From NCBI GenBank assembly GCA_050252075.1, contig JBFWLP010000002.1, forward strand, positions 15,063 to 79,062: DNA of 64,000 nucleotides, in the 5' to 3' direction. Below are positions 17,993-26,886 of this stretch, one piece after another. The position numbers were made by a program, and so were the translations under genes. How positions within the stretch are numbered: the stretch's first letter is position 1; each line of letters begins with the position of its first letter. Under the pieces are notes generated by a model. The model was not told where the DNA came from. It ran no database searches and worked only from the letters and a program-made list of their open reading frames with translations. This DNA is from JAAYGT01 sp050252075 (GTDB lineage Bacteria; Pseudomonadota; Gammaproteobacteria; Burkholderiales; Burkholderiaceae_B).

Positions 17993-18187
17993 ATGAGCCT
18001 GTCCGTAGAAACCACCGCCAGTGCGGCGCTTAGCCTTCAGGCCGCCACACTGGGCCAGGAAAAGCAAATGATCCTGTTGCGCAAAACGCTCGACGCCCAA
18101 ACACAAATGGTTACCGACGTTCTTAAAACCGCGCCCTCACTGGCTACGGAAGGCAGCCTGGGCACACAAGTGAACACCTACGCCTGA
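17993..18187 (+). CDS. YjfB-like putative motility protein
   Basis: A 64-residue protein. The pattern SLSVETTASAALSLQAATLGQEKQ, then ILLRKTLDAQTQMV, matches small YjfB-type proteins labelled putative motility proteins because some members belong to flagellar regulons. A GGAG 6 nt before the ATG fixes the start. It is monocistronic, with a promoter and a terminator on each side. No flagellar genes are nearby, so function is only suggested by family. Confidence 0.7.
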   Translation: MSLSVETTASAALSLQAATLGQEKQMILLRKTLDAQTQMVTDVLKTAPSLATEGSLGTQVNTYA

Positions 18188-18209
18188 AGCCCGCAAAACC
18201 TTCCCCCGC

Positions 18210-18235
18210 AAAGCCGCGCCCCTGCGCGGCTTTTT
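18210..18235 (+). terminator. Intrinsic terminator after the YjfB-like gene
   Basis: AAAGCCGCGC pairs with GCGCGGCTTT around a 4-nt CCCT loop, followed by TTT. Confidence 0.8.
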
Positions 18236-18250
18236 CATGGCGAAGCAGCC

Positions 18251-18256
18251 TATAAT
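18251..18256 (+). promoter_or_regulatory. Consensus -10 element upstream of leuS
   Basis: A perfect TATAAT lies 37 nt before the leuS ATG. No good -35 element is found 16-18 nt upstream, where the preceding terminator sits. The predicted leader of about 30 nt has no Shine-Dalgarno sequence. Confidence 0.4.
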
Positions 18257-18292
18257 GTTGGGTTTACATCACAACCTACCCCTATACGCCCC

Positions 18293-20950
18293 ATGCAGGA
18301 ACGCTACAGTCCCAACGACGTCGAAAAAGCCGCCCACCAGAACTGGGAAGAGCGCGACGCTTATCGCGTAACCGAACACGCCACAGCCGCCGATGGTTCG
18401 GAAAAGCCCAAGTTTTACGCCTGCTCCATGCTGCCTTACCCCAGCGGCAAGCTGCACATGGGACACGTGCGCAACTACACCATCAACGACATGATGACGC
18501 GCCAGCTGCGCATGCGCGGCTACAACGTTCTGATGCCCATGGGGTGGGACGCCTTCGGCATGCCGGCCGAAAACGCCGCCATCAAATCGCAGGTACCGCC
18601 CGCCCAGTGGACCTACGACAACATTGCCTACATGAAAAAACAGATGAAGGCGATGGGGCTGGCGATCGACTGGTCGCGTGAAATGTGCGCCTGTGATCCG
18701 AAGTATTACAAGTGGAACCAGTGGCTCTTCCTGAAAATGCTGGAAAAAGGCATTGCCTACCGCAAAACTCAGGTGGTGAACTGGGACCCCGTCGATCAAA
18801 CCGTGCTGGCCAACGAACAGGTGGTCGACGGTCGTGGCTGGCGCTCGGGCGCACCGGTGGAAAAGCGGGAGATTCCGGGTTATTACCTTCGTATTACCGA
18901 TTATGCCCAGGAACTGCTTGAGCAGGTGCAAACCGGCCTGCCCGGCTGGCCCGAGCGCGTGCGTCTCATGCAAGAGAACTGGATCGGCAAAAGCGAAGGG
19001 GTGCGCTTTGCCTTCACCCACACCATTTGCGATGACAACGGCCGGCTCATCCAGGACGGCCGCATGTACGTGTTCACCACGCGGGCCGACACGATCATGG
19101 GGGTCACCTTTTGCGCGGTCGCGCCGGAACACCCCCTGGCAACCCACGCCGCAACCACCAATCCCGAACTTGCACAGTTCATCGAAGCATGCAAACTGGG
19201 CGGCACCACCGAAGCCGAGATGGCAACCCGCGAGAAAGAAGGCATGCCTACCGGGCTGACCGTTACGCACCCTCTTACGGGTGAAGACGTCGACGTGTGG
19301 GTGGGCAATTACGTACTCATGAGCTACGGCGACGGGGCGGTCATGGGCGTACCGGGCCACGACGAGCGCGATTTTGCCTTTGCACGCAAATATGGGCTGC
19401 CCATCCGGCAAGTGGTGCACATCGAAGGAAAGGCCTACTCCACCGAACAATGGGACGACTGGTACGCTGACAAGCAACAAGGCGTCACCATTCAGTCGGG
19501 CCGCTACGATGGCCTAACCTTCCGGCAGGCCGTCGACGCCATCGCCACCGACCTGCAGGCCAAAGGCCTGGGCGAAAAGCAAACCACGTGGCGGCTGCGC
19601 GATTGGGGCATTTCCCGGCAGCGTTATTGGGGCACCCCGATTCCCATCATCCATTGCGAAGACTGCGGCCCGGTACCGGTTCCGGAAAAGGATCTGCCCG
19701 TCGTTCTCCCGGAGAACCTGATTCCCGACGGATCCGGCAACCCGCTGGCAAAGAACGAAGCCTTTTTGTCCTGCCATTGCCCGCAATGCGGCAAGCCGGC
19801 GCGTCGGGAAACCGACACCATGGATACCTTTGTCGACTCGTCATGGTATTTCATGCGCTATACCTCGCCCGGCAACGATCAGGCCATGGTGGATCCGCGC
19901 AACGATTACTGGATGCCCATGGACCAGTACATCGGCGGCATCGAGCACGCCGTCATGCACTTGCTTTATGCGCGCTTCTGGACACGCGTCATGCGCGATC
20001 TGGGGCTGGTGAAATTCAGCGAACCATTCACCCGGCTACTCTGCCAGGGCATGGTGCTGAACCATATCTACTCCCGCAAGAACGCCCACGGAGGAATCGA
20101 ATATTTCTGGCCCGAACAGGTGCAGAACGTTTACGACGCCAAAGGCGCCATTATCGGCGCCACACTGCTTTCCGACGGCTCTTCGGTCGAGTACGGCGGC
20201 ATTGGCACCATGTCCAAGTCCAAGAACAACGGCGTCGACCCGCAATCGCTCATCGACAGCATGGGGGCCGACACCGCACGGCTGTTCGTCATGTTCGCCA
20301 GCCCTCCCGAGCAAACCCTAGAATGGTCGGACTCCGGCGTCGACGGAGCCAACCGGTTCCTGCGCAAGCTGTGGACATTCGCCTACAACCATCGCACAGA
20401 AATCGCCGCCGGCCTCGACGCCCCGGCCGGCTGGGAAAACCTGGACGACGCCTCGAAAACATTGCGCCGGGAAATGCACGGTCTGCTGCGGCAGGCCGAC
20501 TACGACTACCAGCGCATCCAGTACAACACCGTGGTATCCACCTGCATGAAAATGCTCAACGCGCTCGATGCAGCCAATCTTCCGCAAGGTGCCGCCGCCG
20601 GCAAGGCACTGGCGGAAAGCGTTTCCATTGTGCTGCGTGTGCTTTATCCGGTAGTGCCGCACATTACATGGCGGTTGTGGAACGAACTGGGCTACGTACG
20701 CCTGTACGGTGACTTGCTCGATGCGCCCTGGCCCCAGGTCGACGAAAAAGCACTGGTCGCCGACGAGCTCGAACTCGTCCTGCAGGTGAACGGCAAGCTG
20801 CGTGGCGCCATTACCGTCGCCAACGGGGCCGGCCGGGAAGCCATTGAACAGATCGCCCTGGCACACGAGGCCGTGGCAAAGTTTCTGGAAGGCCGCCCCC
20901 CGAAACGCGTGATTGTCGTGCCGGGTAAACTGGTCAACGTGGTCGGTTAA
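18293..20950 (+). CDS. leuS: Leucyl-tRNA synthetase
   Basis: The 885-residue class I synthetase charges tRNA-Leu. The HIGH-type motif is PYPSGKLHMGH at residues 48-58 and the KMSKS-type loop is MSKSKNNGVDP starting near residue 640. The CP1 editing domain lies between, with TTRADTIMGVTF near residue 261. The C-terminal anticodon-binding and tRNA-contact domains are complete. The start matches the conserved bacterial N-terminus although no ribosome-binding site is visible. It leads an apparent operon leuS-lptE-holA with gaps of 17 and 4 nt. Confidence 0.99.
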   Translation: MQERYSPNDVEKAAHQNWEERDAYRVTEHATAADGSEKPKFYACSMLPYPSGKLHMGHVRNYTINDMMTRQLRMRGYNVLMPMGWDAFGMPAENAAIKSQVPPAQWTYDNIAYMKKQMKAMGLAIDWSREMCACDPKYYKWNQWLFLKMLEKGIAYRKTQVVNWDPVDQTVLANEQVVDGRGWRSGAPVEKREIPGYYLRITDYAQELLEQVQTGLPGWPERVRLMQENWIGKSEGVRFAFTHTICDDNGRLIQDGRMYVFTTRADTIMGVTFCAVAPEHPLATHAATTNPELAQFIEACKLGGTTEAEMATREKEGMPTGLTVTHPLTGEDVDVWVGNYVLMSYGDGAVMGVPGHDERDFAFARKYGLPIRQVVHIEGKAYSTEQWDDWYADKQQGVTIQSGRYDGLTFRQAVDAIATDLQAKGLGEKQTTWRLRDWGISRQRYWGTPIPIIHCEDCGPVPVPEKDLPVVLPENLIPDGSGNPLAKNEAFLSCHCPQCGKPARRETDTMDTFVDSSWYFMRYTSPGNDQAMVDPRNDYWMPMDQYIGGIEHAVMHLLYARFWTRVMRDLGLVKFSEPFTRLLCQGMVLNHIYSRKNAHGGIEYFWPEQVQNVYDAKGAIIGATLLSDGSSVEYGGIGTMSKSKNNGVDPQSLIDSMGADTARLFVMFASPPEQTLEWSDSGVDGANRFLRKLWTFAYNHRTEIAAGLDAPAGWENLDDASKTLRREMHGLLRQADYDYQRIQYNTVVSTCMKMLNALDAANLPQGAAAGKALAESVSIVLRVLYPVVPHITWRLWNELGYVRLYGDLLDAPWPQVDEKALVADELELVLQVNGKLRGAITVANGAGREAIEQIALAHEAVAKFLEGRPPKRVIVVPGKLVNVVG

Positions 20951-20967
20951 CGTTTACGGAAAAAGTC

Positions 20968-21627
20968 ATGGCCAGTGCATTGTTCCCGCTCTTGTCCGCT
21001 GTTGAACGCTTCGGCAAGGCGCTGGCTTGCCTGGCGCTTTGCGGACTGGTGGCGGCATGCGGCTTTCAGCTCAAAGGCACCAGTCCGCTGCCTTTTTCCA
21101 CCCTACACACCAATATTCCGGCGAACACGCACCTGGGCGCCGCCCTGCAACGTGCACTGCAGGCCAGTTCCCCGGGCCTGCAGTTCGTGGCCGACCCCGC
21201 CCAGGCACAAGTCATTGTGCAGCAGCTGGCCATCAATGAATGGCTGCGCGAGCTCTCGCTCGACGCCCAGGGCCGCGTCGAGGAATACGAACTGAATCTC
21301 GAATTCACGTTCCAGGCGATCGATCCCCAGGGGCGCCTGATACTTCCGCCCACCACGCTGCGATCCACCCGCGAATTGCCCTACGACGATGCACAGGTGC
21401 AGGCCAAGCAGGGGGAAATCGAAACCGTGTTCCGGTCAATGCGCCAGTCGCTGGTCGAACGCATTGTTTTCCTGCTTTCGTCTCCGGCCGTGAAAGCCGC
21501 CTACGAAAACCCGCAAAGCCAGCCCTACCAGGATACCTTGACCGCTCCTGCGCAGCCGCGACCCGATCCAGCCAAACCGCATTTATGGGGAGCGCCAAAA
21601 GTCGATTCGGGCCTGAACGGTTTGTAG
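20968..21627 (+). CDS. lptE: LPS-assembly lipoprotein LptE
   Basis: A 219-residue outer-membrane lipoprotein that plugs LptD and helps insert LPS. The signal ends in the lipobox LVAAC with GFQLKGTSPLPF directly after, the typical LptE opening. The middle (VQQLAINEWLRELSLDAQGRVEEYEL) and FRSMRQSLVERIVFLL fit the family. The leuS-lptE-holA order is conserved in proteobacteria. The C-terminal 40 residues are proline-rich and probably disordered. Confidence 0.93.
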   Translation: MASALFPLLSAVERFGKALACLALCGLVAACGFQLKGTSPLPFSTLHTNIPANTHLGAALQRALQASSPGLQFVADPAQAQVIVQQLAINEWLRELSLDAQGRVEEYELNLEFTFQAIDPQGRLILPPTTLRSTRELPYDDAQVQAKQGEIETVFRSMRQSLVERIVFLLSSPAVKAAYENPQSQPYQDTLTAPAQPRPDPAKPHLWGAPKVDSGLNGL

Positions 21628-21631
21628 CCCC

Positions 21632-22696
21632 ATGAGCCGTCGCATCGACCCCGATCAACTGGACGATCAGCTTCGCACGAACGGCATCCAGTCGGTCGCT
21701 CCCATGATCATCGTTACCGGTGACGAGCCTTTATTGCGTCTGGAAGCGGGCGACAGCCTGCGATCCGCCGCGCTGGCTGCCGGCTATTCCGATCGGCAAA
21801 GCCTGGTGCTGGACGCCCGTAGCGACTGGTCCGAGGTATTGGCAGCCCTGCAGAATGTGTCGCTCTTCGGCGACAAGCGACTGCTGGAACTGGCCATCCC
21901 CACCGGCAAGCCCGGCAAGACCGGGGCCGATACGCTGCAGAAACTTGCCGCCCTGGCGCAGGGCAACAACATTACAGACACCTTTGTGGTGCTCGCCCTG
22001 CCACGCCTGGATAAAACAACGCGAAGCGCCAAATGGGCCCAGGCGATTTTCCAGGCGGCTGCCTGCATTGACATCCCTTCGGTCAGCCGCCAGGCACTGC
22101 CGCAATGGATTGCGGCGCGCCTGAAAAAACAGCGCCAGACACTCGAGCGCAGCACGCTGGAATGGATGGCGGACAAAGTCGAAGGCAATCTGCTGGCGGC
22201 CCACCAGGAGATCCTGAAGCTGGGGCTGGTCTATCCGGAAGGCCAGATCAGTGCCGGCGATGTACAACGCGCCGTCCTGAATGTCGCCCGTTACGACGTG
22301 TTCGGCCTGCGTGACGCCATGCTTGCCGGGAATGCGCATCGTGCACTGACCATTCTGGCCGGCCTGAAGGCTGAAGGCGAGGCGCTTCCCCTTGTGTTTT
22401 GGGCGGTCGGCGACGAAGTTCGGGTTCTGGCACGGCTTTCCCATGCCCGGGCGGCGGGCGCCTTCAGCACCGAGCTTAGAAAGCACCGAGTATTCGGCGC
22501 CCGCGAACAAGGGCTGACACACACATTGAACCGGGTACCGGCCGGCGCCTGGCCGGCCCTGGTTCAGCACGCGCACGATATCGACCGCCTGATCAAAGGC
22601 CTGAAGGTGCCCGGCCGCCTGGACGACCCCTGGGAAGAACTTTCACGCCTGATTCTGCGCCTTACCTCCGGCGCCGCAGCACGGCCGGCCAACTAA
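21632..22696 (+). CDS. holA: DNA polymerase III subunit delta
   Basis: The 354-residue delta subunit is the wrench of the clamp loader that opens the beta clamp. VTGDEPLLRLEAGDSLR near residues 28-44 is the family N-terminal signature; SLFGDKRLLELAIPTGKPG holds the clamp-contacting region; and GNLLAAHQEILKL and YDVFGLRDAMLAG belong to domains II and III. Located 4 nt after lptE and presumably co-transcribed. Confidence 0.95.
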   Translation: MSRRIDPDQLDDQLRTNGIQSVAPMIIVTGDEPLLRLEAGDSLRSAALAAGYSDRQSLVLDARSDWSEVLAALQNVSLFGDKRLLELAIPTGKPGKTGADTLQKLAALAQGNNITDTFVVLALPRLDKTTRSAKWAQAIFQAAACIDIPSVSRQALPQWIAARLKKQRQTLERSTLEWMADKVEGNLLAAHQEILKLGLVYPEGQISAGDVQRAVLNVARYDVFGLRDAMLAGNAHRALTILAGLKAEGEALPLVFWAVGDEVRVLARLSHARAAGAFSTELRKHRVFGAREQGLTHTLNRVPAGAWPALVQHAHDIDRLIKGLKVPGRLDDPWEELSRLILRLTSGAAARPAN

Positions 22697-22756
22697 TGGG
22701 ATAATTCCTTATCCAGTGAGCGCAGCTCCGATTTTCGTTTTACCGTGTTCCCCACC

Positions 22757-24019
22757 ATGACTTCCGAAACCACCTCCGATATTCGTTCCCTTGGCCGCCG
22801 CGCACGCGAAGCCGCTGCCGTCATGCGTACGGCCACAGGGTCGGCCAAGTCGCGTGCCCTGCGAGCCATGGCCGCACAGCTGCAGGAACAGAAAGCATTT
22901 CTTCAGGCCGAGAACGAAAAAGATCTGGCTGCCGCGCAGGCTCGCCGGCTGGAACCCGCCCTGGTCGACCGCCTGGCCCTGTCGGACAAGGCATTGAACA
23001 CCATGGCTCAGGGTTTGCAGCAAATCGCCGACATGCCCGATCCGGTAGGCAGCATTACCGCCAGCACGATTCGCCCCAACGGCATGCGTGTCGCTCAAAT
23101 GCGCGTGCCGCTGGGTGTCATAGGAATCATTTACGAATCCCGTCCCAACGTCACCATCGATGCGGCCGCGCTATGCCTGAAATCGGGCAACGCCACCATT
23201 TTGCGTGGCGGCAGCGAGGCCATACATTCCAATATCGCACTGGGCCGGGTTATCCGCCACGGCCTGGACCAGGCCGGATTGCCGGCCAACGCCGTTCAGG
23301 TGGTACAAACCACCGACCGCGCGGCCGTAGGCGAGCTGGTCACACTTACCGACTACATCGACGTTATCGTTCCGCGCGGTGGAAAAGGCCTGATCGCACG
23401 CCTTGCACAAGAGGCCCGTGTGCCGCTCATCAAGCACCTGGACGGCAATTGCCATGTGTATGTCGATCAGGCAGCCGATCTCGACAAAGCCCACGACATT
23501 GCCGTCAATGCCAAAACCTACCGCTACGGCATTTGCGGCGCCATGGAAACCTTGCTGGTGCATGGCGATATCGCCCCCCGGTTTCTGCCCCGGCTTGCCG
23601 AAACCTTGGCCGGCAAGGGTGTGGAATTGCGCGGATGCGATCGCACGCGCGAATTGATCAGCTCGGCGGTTCCCGCCACGGAATCCGACTGGGAAACCGA
23701 GTTCCTGGGCCCCATACTGGCCATACGCGTCGTTGCCGACATTGATCAGGCCATCGCCCATATTGCCCGCTACGGCTCCGAACACACCGAATCGATTGTC
23801 ACCGAAAACCTGGGCGCGGCCACACGCTTTCAGCGCGAGGTCGACTCCAGCTCGGTTTACGTGAACTTGCCCACCTGCTTTGCCGACGGCTTCGAGTACG
23901 GTCTGGGTGCCGAGATCGGCATTTCCACGAACCGCCTTCACGCCCGCGGGCCGGTAGGCCTGGAAGGCCTGACCACCCTGAAATGGGTACTCACCGGCGA
24001 TGGCCAGTTACGCGGCTAA
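22757..24019 (+). CDS. proA: Gamma-glutamyl phosphate reductase
   Basis: ProA reduces gamma-glutamyl phosphate to glutamate-5-semialdehyde in proline synthesis. The 420-residue protein has the aldehyde-dehydrogenase fold with the family motifs VPLGVIGIIYESRPNVT, LKSGNATILRGGSEA, and the catalytic cysteine in TYRYGICGAMETLLVH. The ATG at 22757 was chosen because an upstream GTG adds four unconserved residues. holA-proA adjacency is common in Burkholderiales. Confidence 0.97.
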   Translation: MTSETTSDIRSLGRRAREAAAVMRTATGSAKSRALRAMAAQLQEQKAFLQAENEKDLAAAQARRLEPALVDRLALSDKALNTMAQGLQQIADMPDPVGSITASTIRPNGMRVAQMRVPLGVIGIIYESRPNVTIDAAALCLKSGNATILRGGSEAIHSNIALGRVIRHGLDQAGLPANAVQVVQTTDRAAVGELVTLTDYIDVIVPRGGKGLIARLAQEARVPLIKHLDGNCHVYVDQAADLDKAHDIAVNAKTYRYGICGAMETLLVHGDIAPRFLPRLAETLAGKGVELRGCDRTRELISSAVPATESDWETEFLGPILAIRVVADIDQAIAHIARYGSEHTESIVTENLGAATRFQREVDSSSVYVNLPTCFADGFEYGLGAEIGISTNRLHARGPVGLEGLTTLKWVLTGDGQLRG

Positions 24020-24037
24020 CGGCATACGGCGCTCACG

Positions 24038-24454
24038 ATGCTCTGGATAAAAACCTTTCATATTGTCTTCGTCACTTCCTGGTTTGCAGGCTTGTTTTAC
24101 CTGCCGCGCATTTACGTAAACCTGGCTCAGAACCACGACGACGCCACCACACAGTGCCTGCTGGGCATGGCACACCGTCTGTACCGTTTCATGACTCCCC
24201 TGGCCTATCTGGCGGTGGGTCTGGGCCTGTGGCTCTATCTTGGTTACGGCCTGGGCCAAGGCCAGGGCTGGATGCACGCCAAGCTGGCTGCCGTGCTCGC
24301 ACTGATCGTGTTTCACTGGGCGTGCGGCCGCATGTTGCAAACGTTCAGGAAAGGCGAGAACCGGCGCAGCCATGTCTTCTACCGGTGGTTCAACGAACTT
24401 CCCGTGGTATTGCTCGTCATTGTCGTTGCGCTCGTCGTGCTGCGACCTTTCTAA
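24038..24454 (+). CDS. HemJ/CopD-family membrane protein, putative protoporphyrinogen IX oxidase
   Basis: A 138-residue protein with four predicted membrane helices. The start MLWIKTFHIVFVTSWFAGLF, with YLPR after it, matches the HemJ (UPF0093) pattern: invariant His8 in helix 1 and Arg24 after it, with a conserved HAKL motif in the third helix. HemJ oxidises protoporphyrinogen IX to protoporphyrin in many bacteria lacking HemG and HemY, which would make this a haem synthesis gene. The related CopD family is the alternative. It lies 18 nt after proA and 9 nt before the RNA methyltransferase gene. Confidence 0.72.
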   Translation: MLWIKTFHIVFVTSWFAGLFYLPRIYVNLAQNHDDATTQCLLGMAHRLYRFMTPLAYLAVGLGLWLYLGYGLGQGQGWMHAKLAAVLALIVFHWACGRMLQTFRKGENRRSHVFYRWFNELPVVLLVIVVALVVLRPF

Positions 24455-24463
24455 TACACCTTC

Positions 24464-25924
24464 ATGACTGACGCCAAAAACACGAAAACCCTCACACTGA
24501 AGAAAAAGCCGGCTCCTGCGCAAGAATCCGGCACGCCCGACACACGCGCCAAACGCAGCGGCGCCCGGGCACGCCGTGTGGCCTTGCAGGAAAAGGAAAG
24601 GGAAAAACTCGCCAGGCCCTTGCCAGCGTCACCGGTCGTATCGGAACAACCATTGAAAGTGCCCGGCGCCTCCCCGGCCACATCCGGCGCGCCCCCGGCA
24701 GATCACAGGGTGCGCAGCGCCCGCGCCCAGCCCAAACCACGGCAGCGTGACCGGCCCTTGCTCGACCCTGGCCAGATATTCCGTGTCTTCACGCCCTGCC
24801 CCCAGGGCCTTGAGCACGCCCTGGAAGCCGAGCTGCAGGCGCTGGGGTTCGACGATGCCAAAGCCTCGCGGGCAGGCTGCGAATTCCACACCCACTGGAC
24901 CGGCATCCTGAAAGTGAATCTGTACTCCCGCCTGGCCACGCGCGTGCTGGTTCAGGTCGCCCGGGCACCGGTACGCCATGAAGACGATATCCTGGCGCTG
25001 GCCGCCGACACCCCCTGGGAATACTGGTTCGGGCCCGATCACACCCTGCGCGTGGACACCTCGGCCGTGCGCAGCCCCATGCAAAGCCTGCAGTACTGCA
25101 ACCTGCGTGCCAAGGACGGTATTTGTGACCGCCTGCGCGAGCGCGAAGGCGCACGCCCCAGCATTGATACCGTACGGCCCGATGCCCGGGTACACCTGTT
25201 TCTGGACGAAACCAGCGCCACGCTGTACCTGGACACCTCGGGCGAATCCCTGTTCAAGCGCGGTTGGCGGCTCGACAAAGGGGAAGCCCCCCTGCGCGAA
25301 AACCTGGCCGCCGGCCTGCTGGCACTCTCGGGATGGGATCCCTCCCAGGCCCTTATGGACCCTTTCTGCGGCAGCGGCACGATACTTATCGAAGCCGCCG
25401 GAATTGCGCTGGGTGTACCTGCGGGCATTTGGCGCCCATTCGCCTTTGAGCGCCTGCGCAACCACGATGAACGCCATTGGCGGGATCTGAAAGAGGAAGC
25501 GCGCTCGAATATCGCCGGCCAGCTGGAGTGTCCTATTGTGGGCTACGACCTGGATCCGCTGGCCATTGAGGCCGCCCGCAACAACCTTGAACGGGCATGG
25601 CTGACGCCCGACTCCATTCGCTTCGAAGTCGGTGATGCGCGCCATGTGCCCCCTGTTGCGCCAACCGGTTGGCTGGTAACCAATCCGCCTTACGGTGAGC
25701 GTCTTCCCGAAGACGACCAGAACCTGTGGCAAGACTGGGCCGCCAATCTGAAACACCACTATGCCGGCTGGCACGTCAATGTGATTTCCAGTGATCTCGA
25801 CCTGCCCAAGCACATGCGGCTGAAGCCGGTACGCCGCCATCCGCTTTACAACGGCGCACTCGATTGCCGGCTGTTTTCCTTCGACATGGTCGAATCCAGC
25901 TACCGTCGAACCCCCGGCAGCTAA
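24464..25924 (+). CDS. rlmL: THUMP-domain class I SAM RNA methyltransferase (RlmL type)
   Basis: The 486-residue protein contains a THUMP RNA-binding domain starting near residue 106 (FTPCPQGLEHALEAELQALG) and a Rossmann methyltransferase domain with MDPFCGSGTILIEAA (SAM site) and the catalytic NPPYGERL. E. coli RlmL makes m2G2445 in 23S rRNA; the RlmK half is absent here, as in other betaproteobacteria. The first 100 residues are a lysine, arginine and proline-rich, probably disordered extension. Its end overlaps the convergent aldo/keto reductase gene by 4 bp. Confidence 0.9.
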   Translation: MTDAKNTKTLTLKKKPAPAQESGTPDTRAKRSGARARRVALQEKEREKLARPLPASPVVSEQPLKVPGASPATSGAPPADHRVRSARAQPKPRQRDRPLLDPGQIFRVFTPCPQGLEHALEAELQALGFDDAKASRAGCEFHTHWTGILKVNLYSRLATRVLVQVARAPVRHEDDILALAADTPWEYWFGPDHTLRVDTSAVRSPMQSLQYCNLRAKDGICDRLREREGARPSIDTVRPDARVHLFLDETSATLYLDTSGESLFKRGWRLDKGEAPLRENLAAGLLALSGWDPSQALMDPFCGSGTILIEAAGIALGVPAGIWRPFAFERLRNHDERHWRDLKEEARSNIAGQLECPIVGYDLDPLAIEAARNNLERAWLTPDSIRFEVGDARHVPPVAPTGWLVTNPPYGERLPEDDQNLWQDWAANLKHHYAGWHVNVISSDLDLPKHMRLKPVRRHPLYNGALDCRLFSFDMVESSYRRTPGS

Positions 25925-26886
25925 GCCATGGGCAAACTGTCGACCAGTTCCGCCATCCGGCGGCGCTGACCCGCATCCGGCAAAAGGCCCATCCCGCCGC
26001 GCAGGTTATCCAGCATGTTTTGCGCTTTGCTGGTGGCCGGCGTAATGGCGGTAACGTCGGCATGGCCGGCCACATACTTCAGGAAAAACTGGGCCCAGGT
26101 TTGTGCGCCGAAATCCGCCGCCCAGCCGGGCAACGATTGATCACGCACGCGGCGCCACAAACGCGTTCGCCCGAACGGCGCATACACCAGTACGCCGATA
26201 CCCCGGTCCCGTGCCAGAGGCAGTATGGTTTCTTCGGCAAAACGGTCGTCAATGGCGTAGTTCGTGCCGATGAAATCCAGGGGCTCGCGTTTCATGAGCT
26301 CGACCAGCGCTTCGTATTGGCTGGGAAACGTGGTGGTGACCCCCAGGTAGCGAATACGCCCCTGCTGTTTGTACTCTTTCAGCAACGGTAACTGCGTGGC
26401 GATGTCGCCCATGTTGTGAATCTGGACCAGGTCAATCACCGGTTTGCCGGCACGCGCGAACGAGCGCTCCAGCTGCGCAAGCGCGGCCTGCCTGTCGGCT
26501 TTCCCGCCCCCGAAACCCGCCACGTTCAGCTTTGTGGCCCAGAACAGCGCGTTTGTAATGCCCAGTTGCCCGGCGATGGTTCCTGCCACCGCTTCCGACG
26601 CCCCATAGCTTGGTGCCGTGTCAAACACACGCCCGCCGCCCTCGACCATGGCCGCCATGACCGCCTTCAGCTCCTGAATGTCTTCGTCACGCGCCGCCTG
26701 CGAGAACGTGGCGGAGCTGCCTAATCCGATAATGGGCAGGCGTTCCCCACTGGAAGGAATGGCGCGCTGGATGAGCGCCGCCCGGGACGGCGATCCGGCA
26801 GCCCCTATCCTGCGGGATGCCGAACCCAGCGCCAGAACACCCGCACCAAGCATCCCCGCTTTCAACCACTCACGTCGTGTCGTCAT
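25921..26886 (-). CDS. Tat-exported aldo/keto reductase
   Basis: A 321-residue aldo/keto reductase with an N-terminal twin-arginine signal (TTRREWLKAGMLGAGVLALG). The catalytic tetrad is visible: Asp and Tyr in FDTAPSYG, Lys in WATKLN and His in VQIHN. A Tat signal implies a folded, possibly NADPH-loaded periplasmic enzyme, unlike most cytoplasmic members. It overlaps the preceding transporter gene by 17 bp and ends the liv operon, suggesting linked function; the substrate is unknown. Confidence 0.82.
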   Translation of the reverse strand: MTTRREWLKAGMLGAGVLALGSASRRIGAAGSPSRAALIQRAIPSSGERLPIIGLGSSATFSQAARDEDIQELKAVMAAMVEGGGRVFDTAPSYGASEAVAGTIAGQLGITNALFWATKLNVAGFGGGKADRQAALAQLERSFARAGKPVIDLVQIHNMGDIATQLPLLKEYKQQGRIRYLGVTTTFPSQYEALVELMKREPLDFIGTNYAIDDRFAEETILPLARDRGIGVLVYAPFGRTRLWRRVRDQSLPGWAADFGAQTWAQFFLKYVAGHADVTAITPATSKAQNMLDNLRGGMGLLPDAGQRRRMAELVDSLPMA

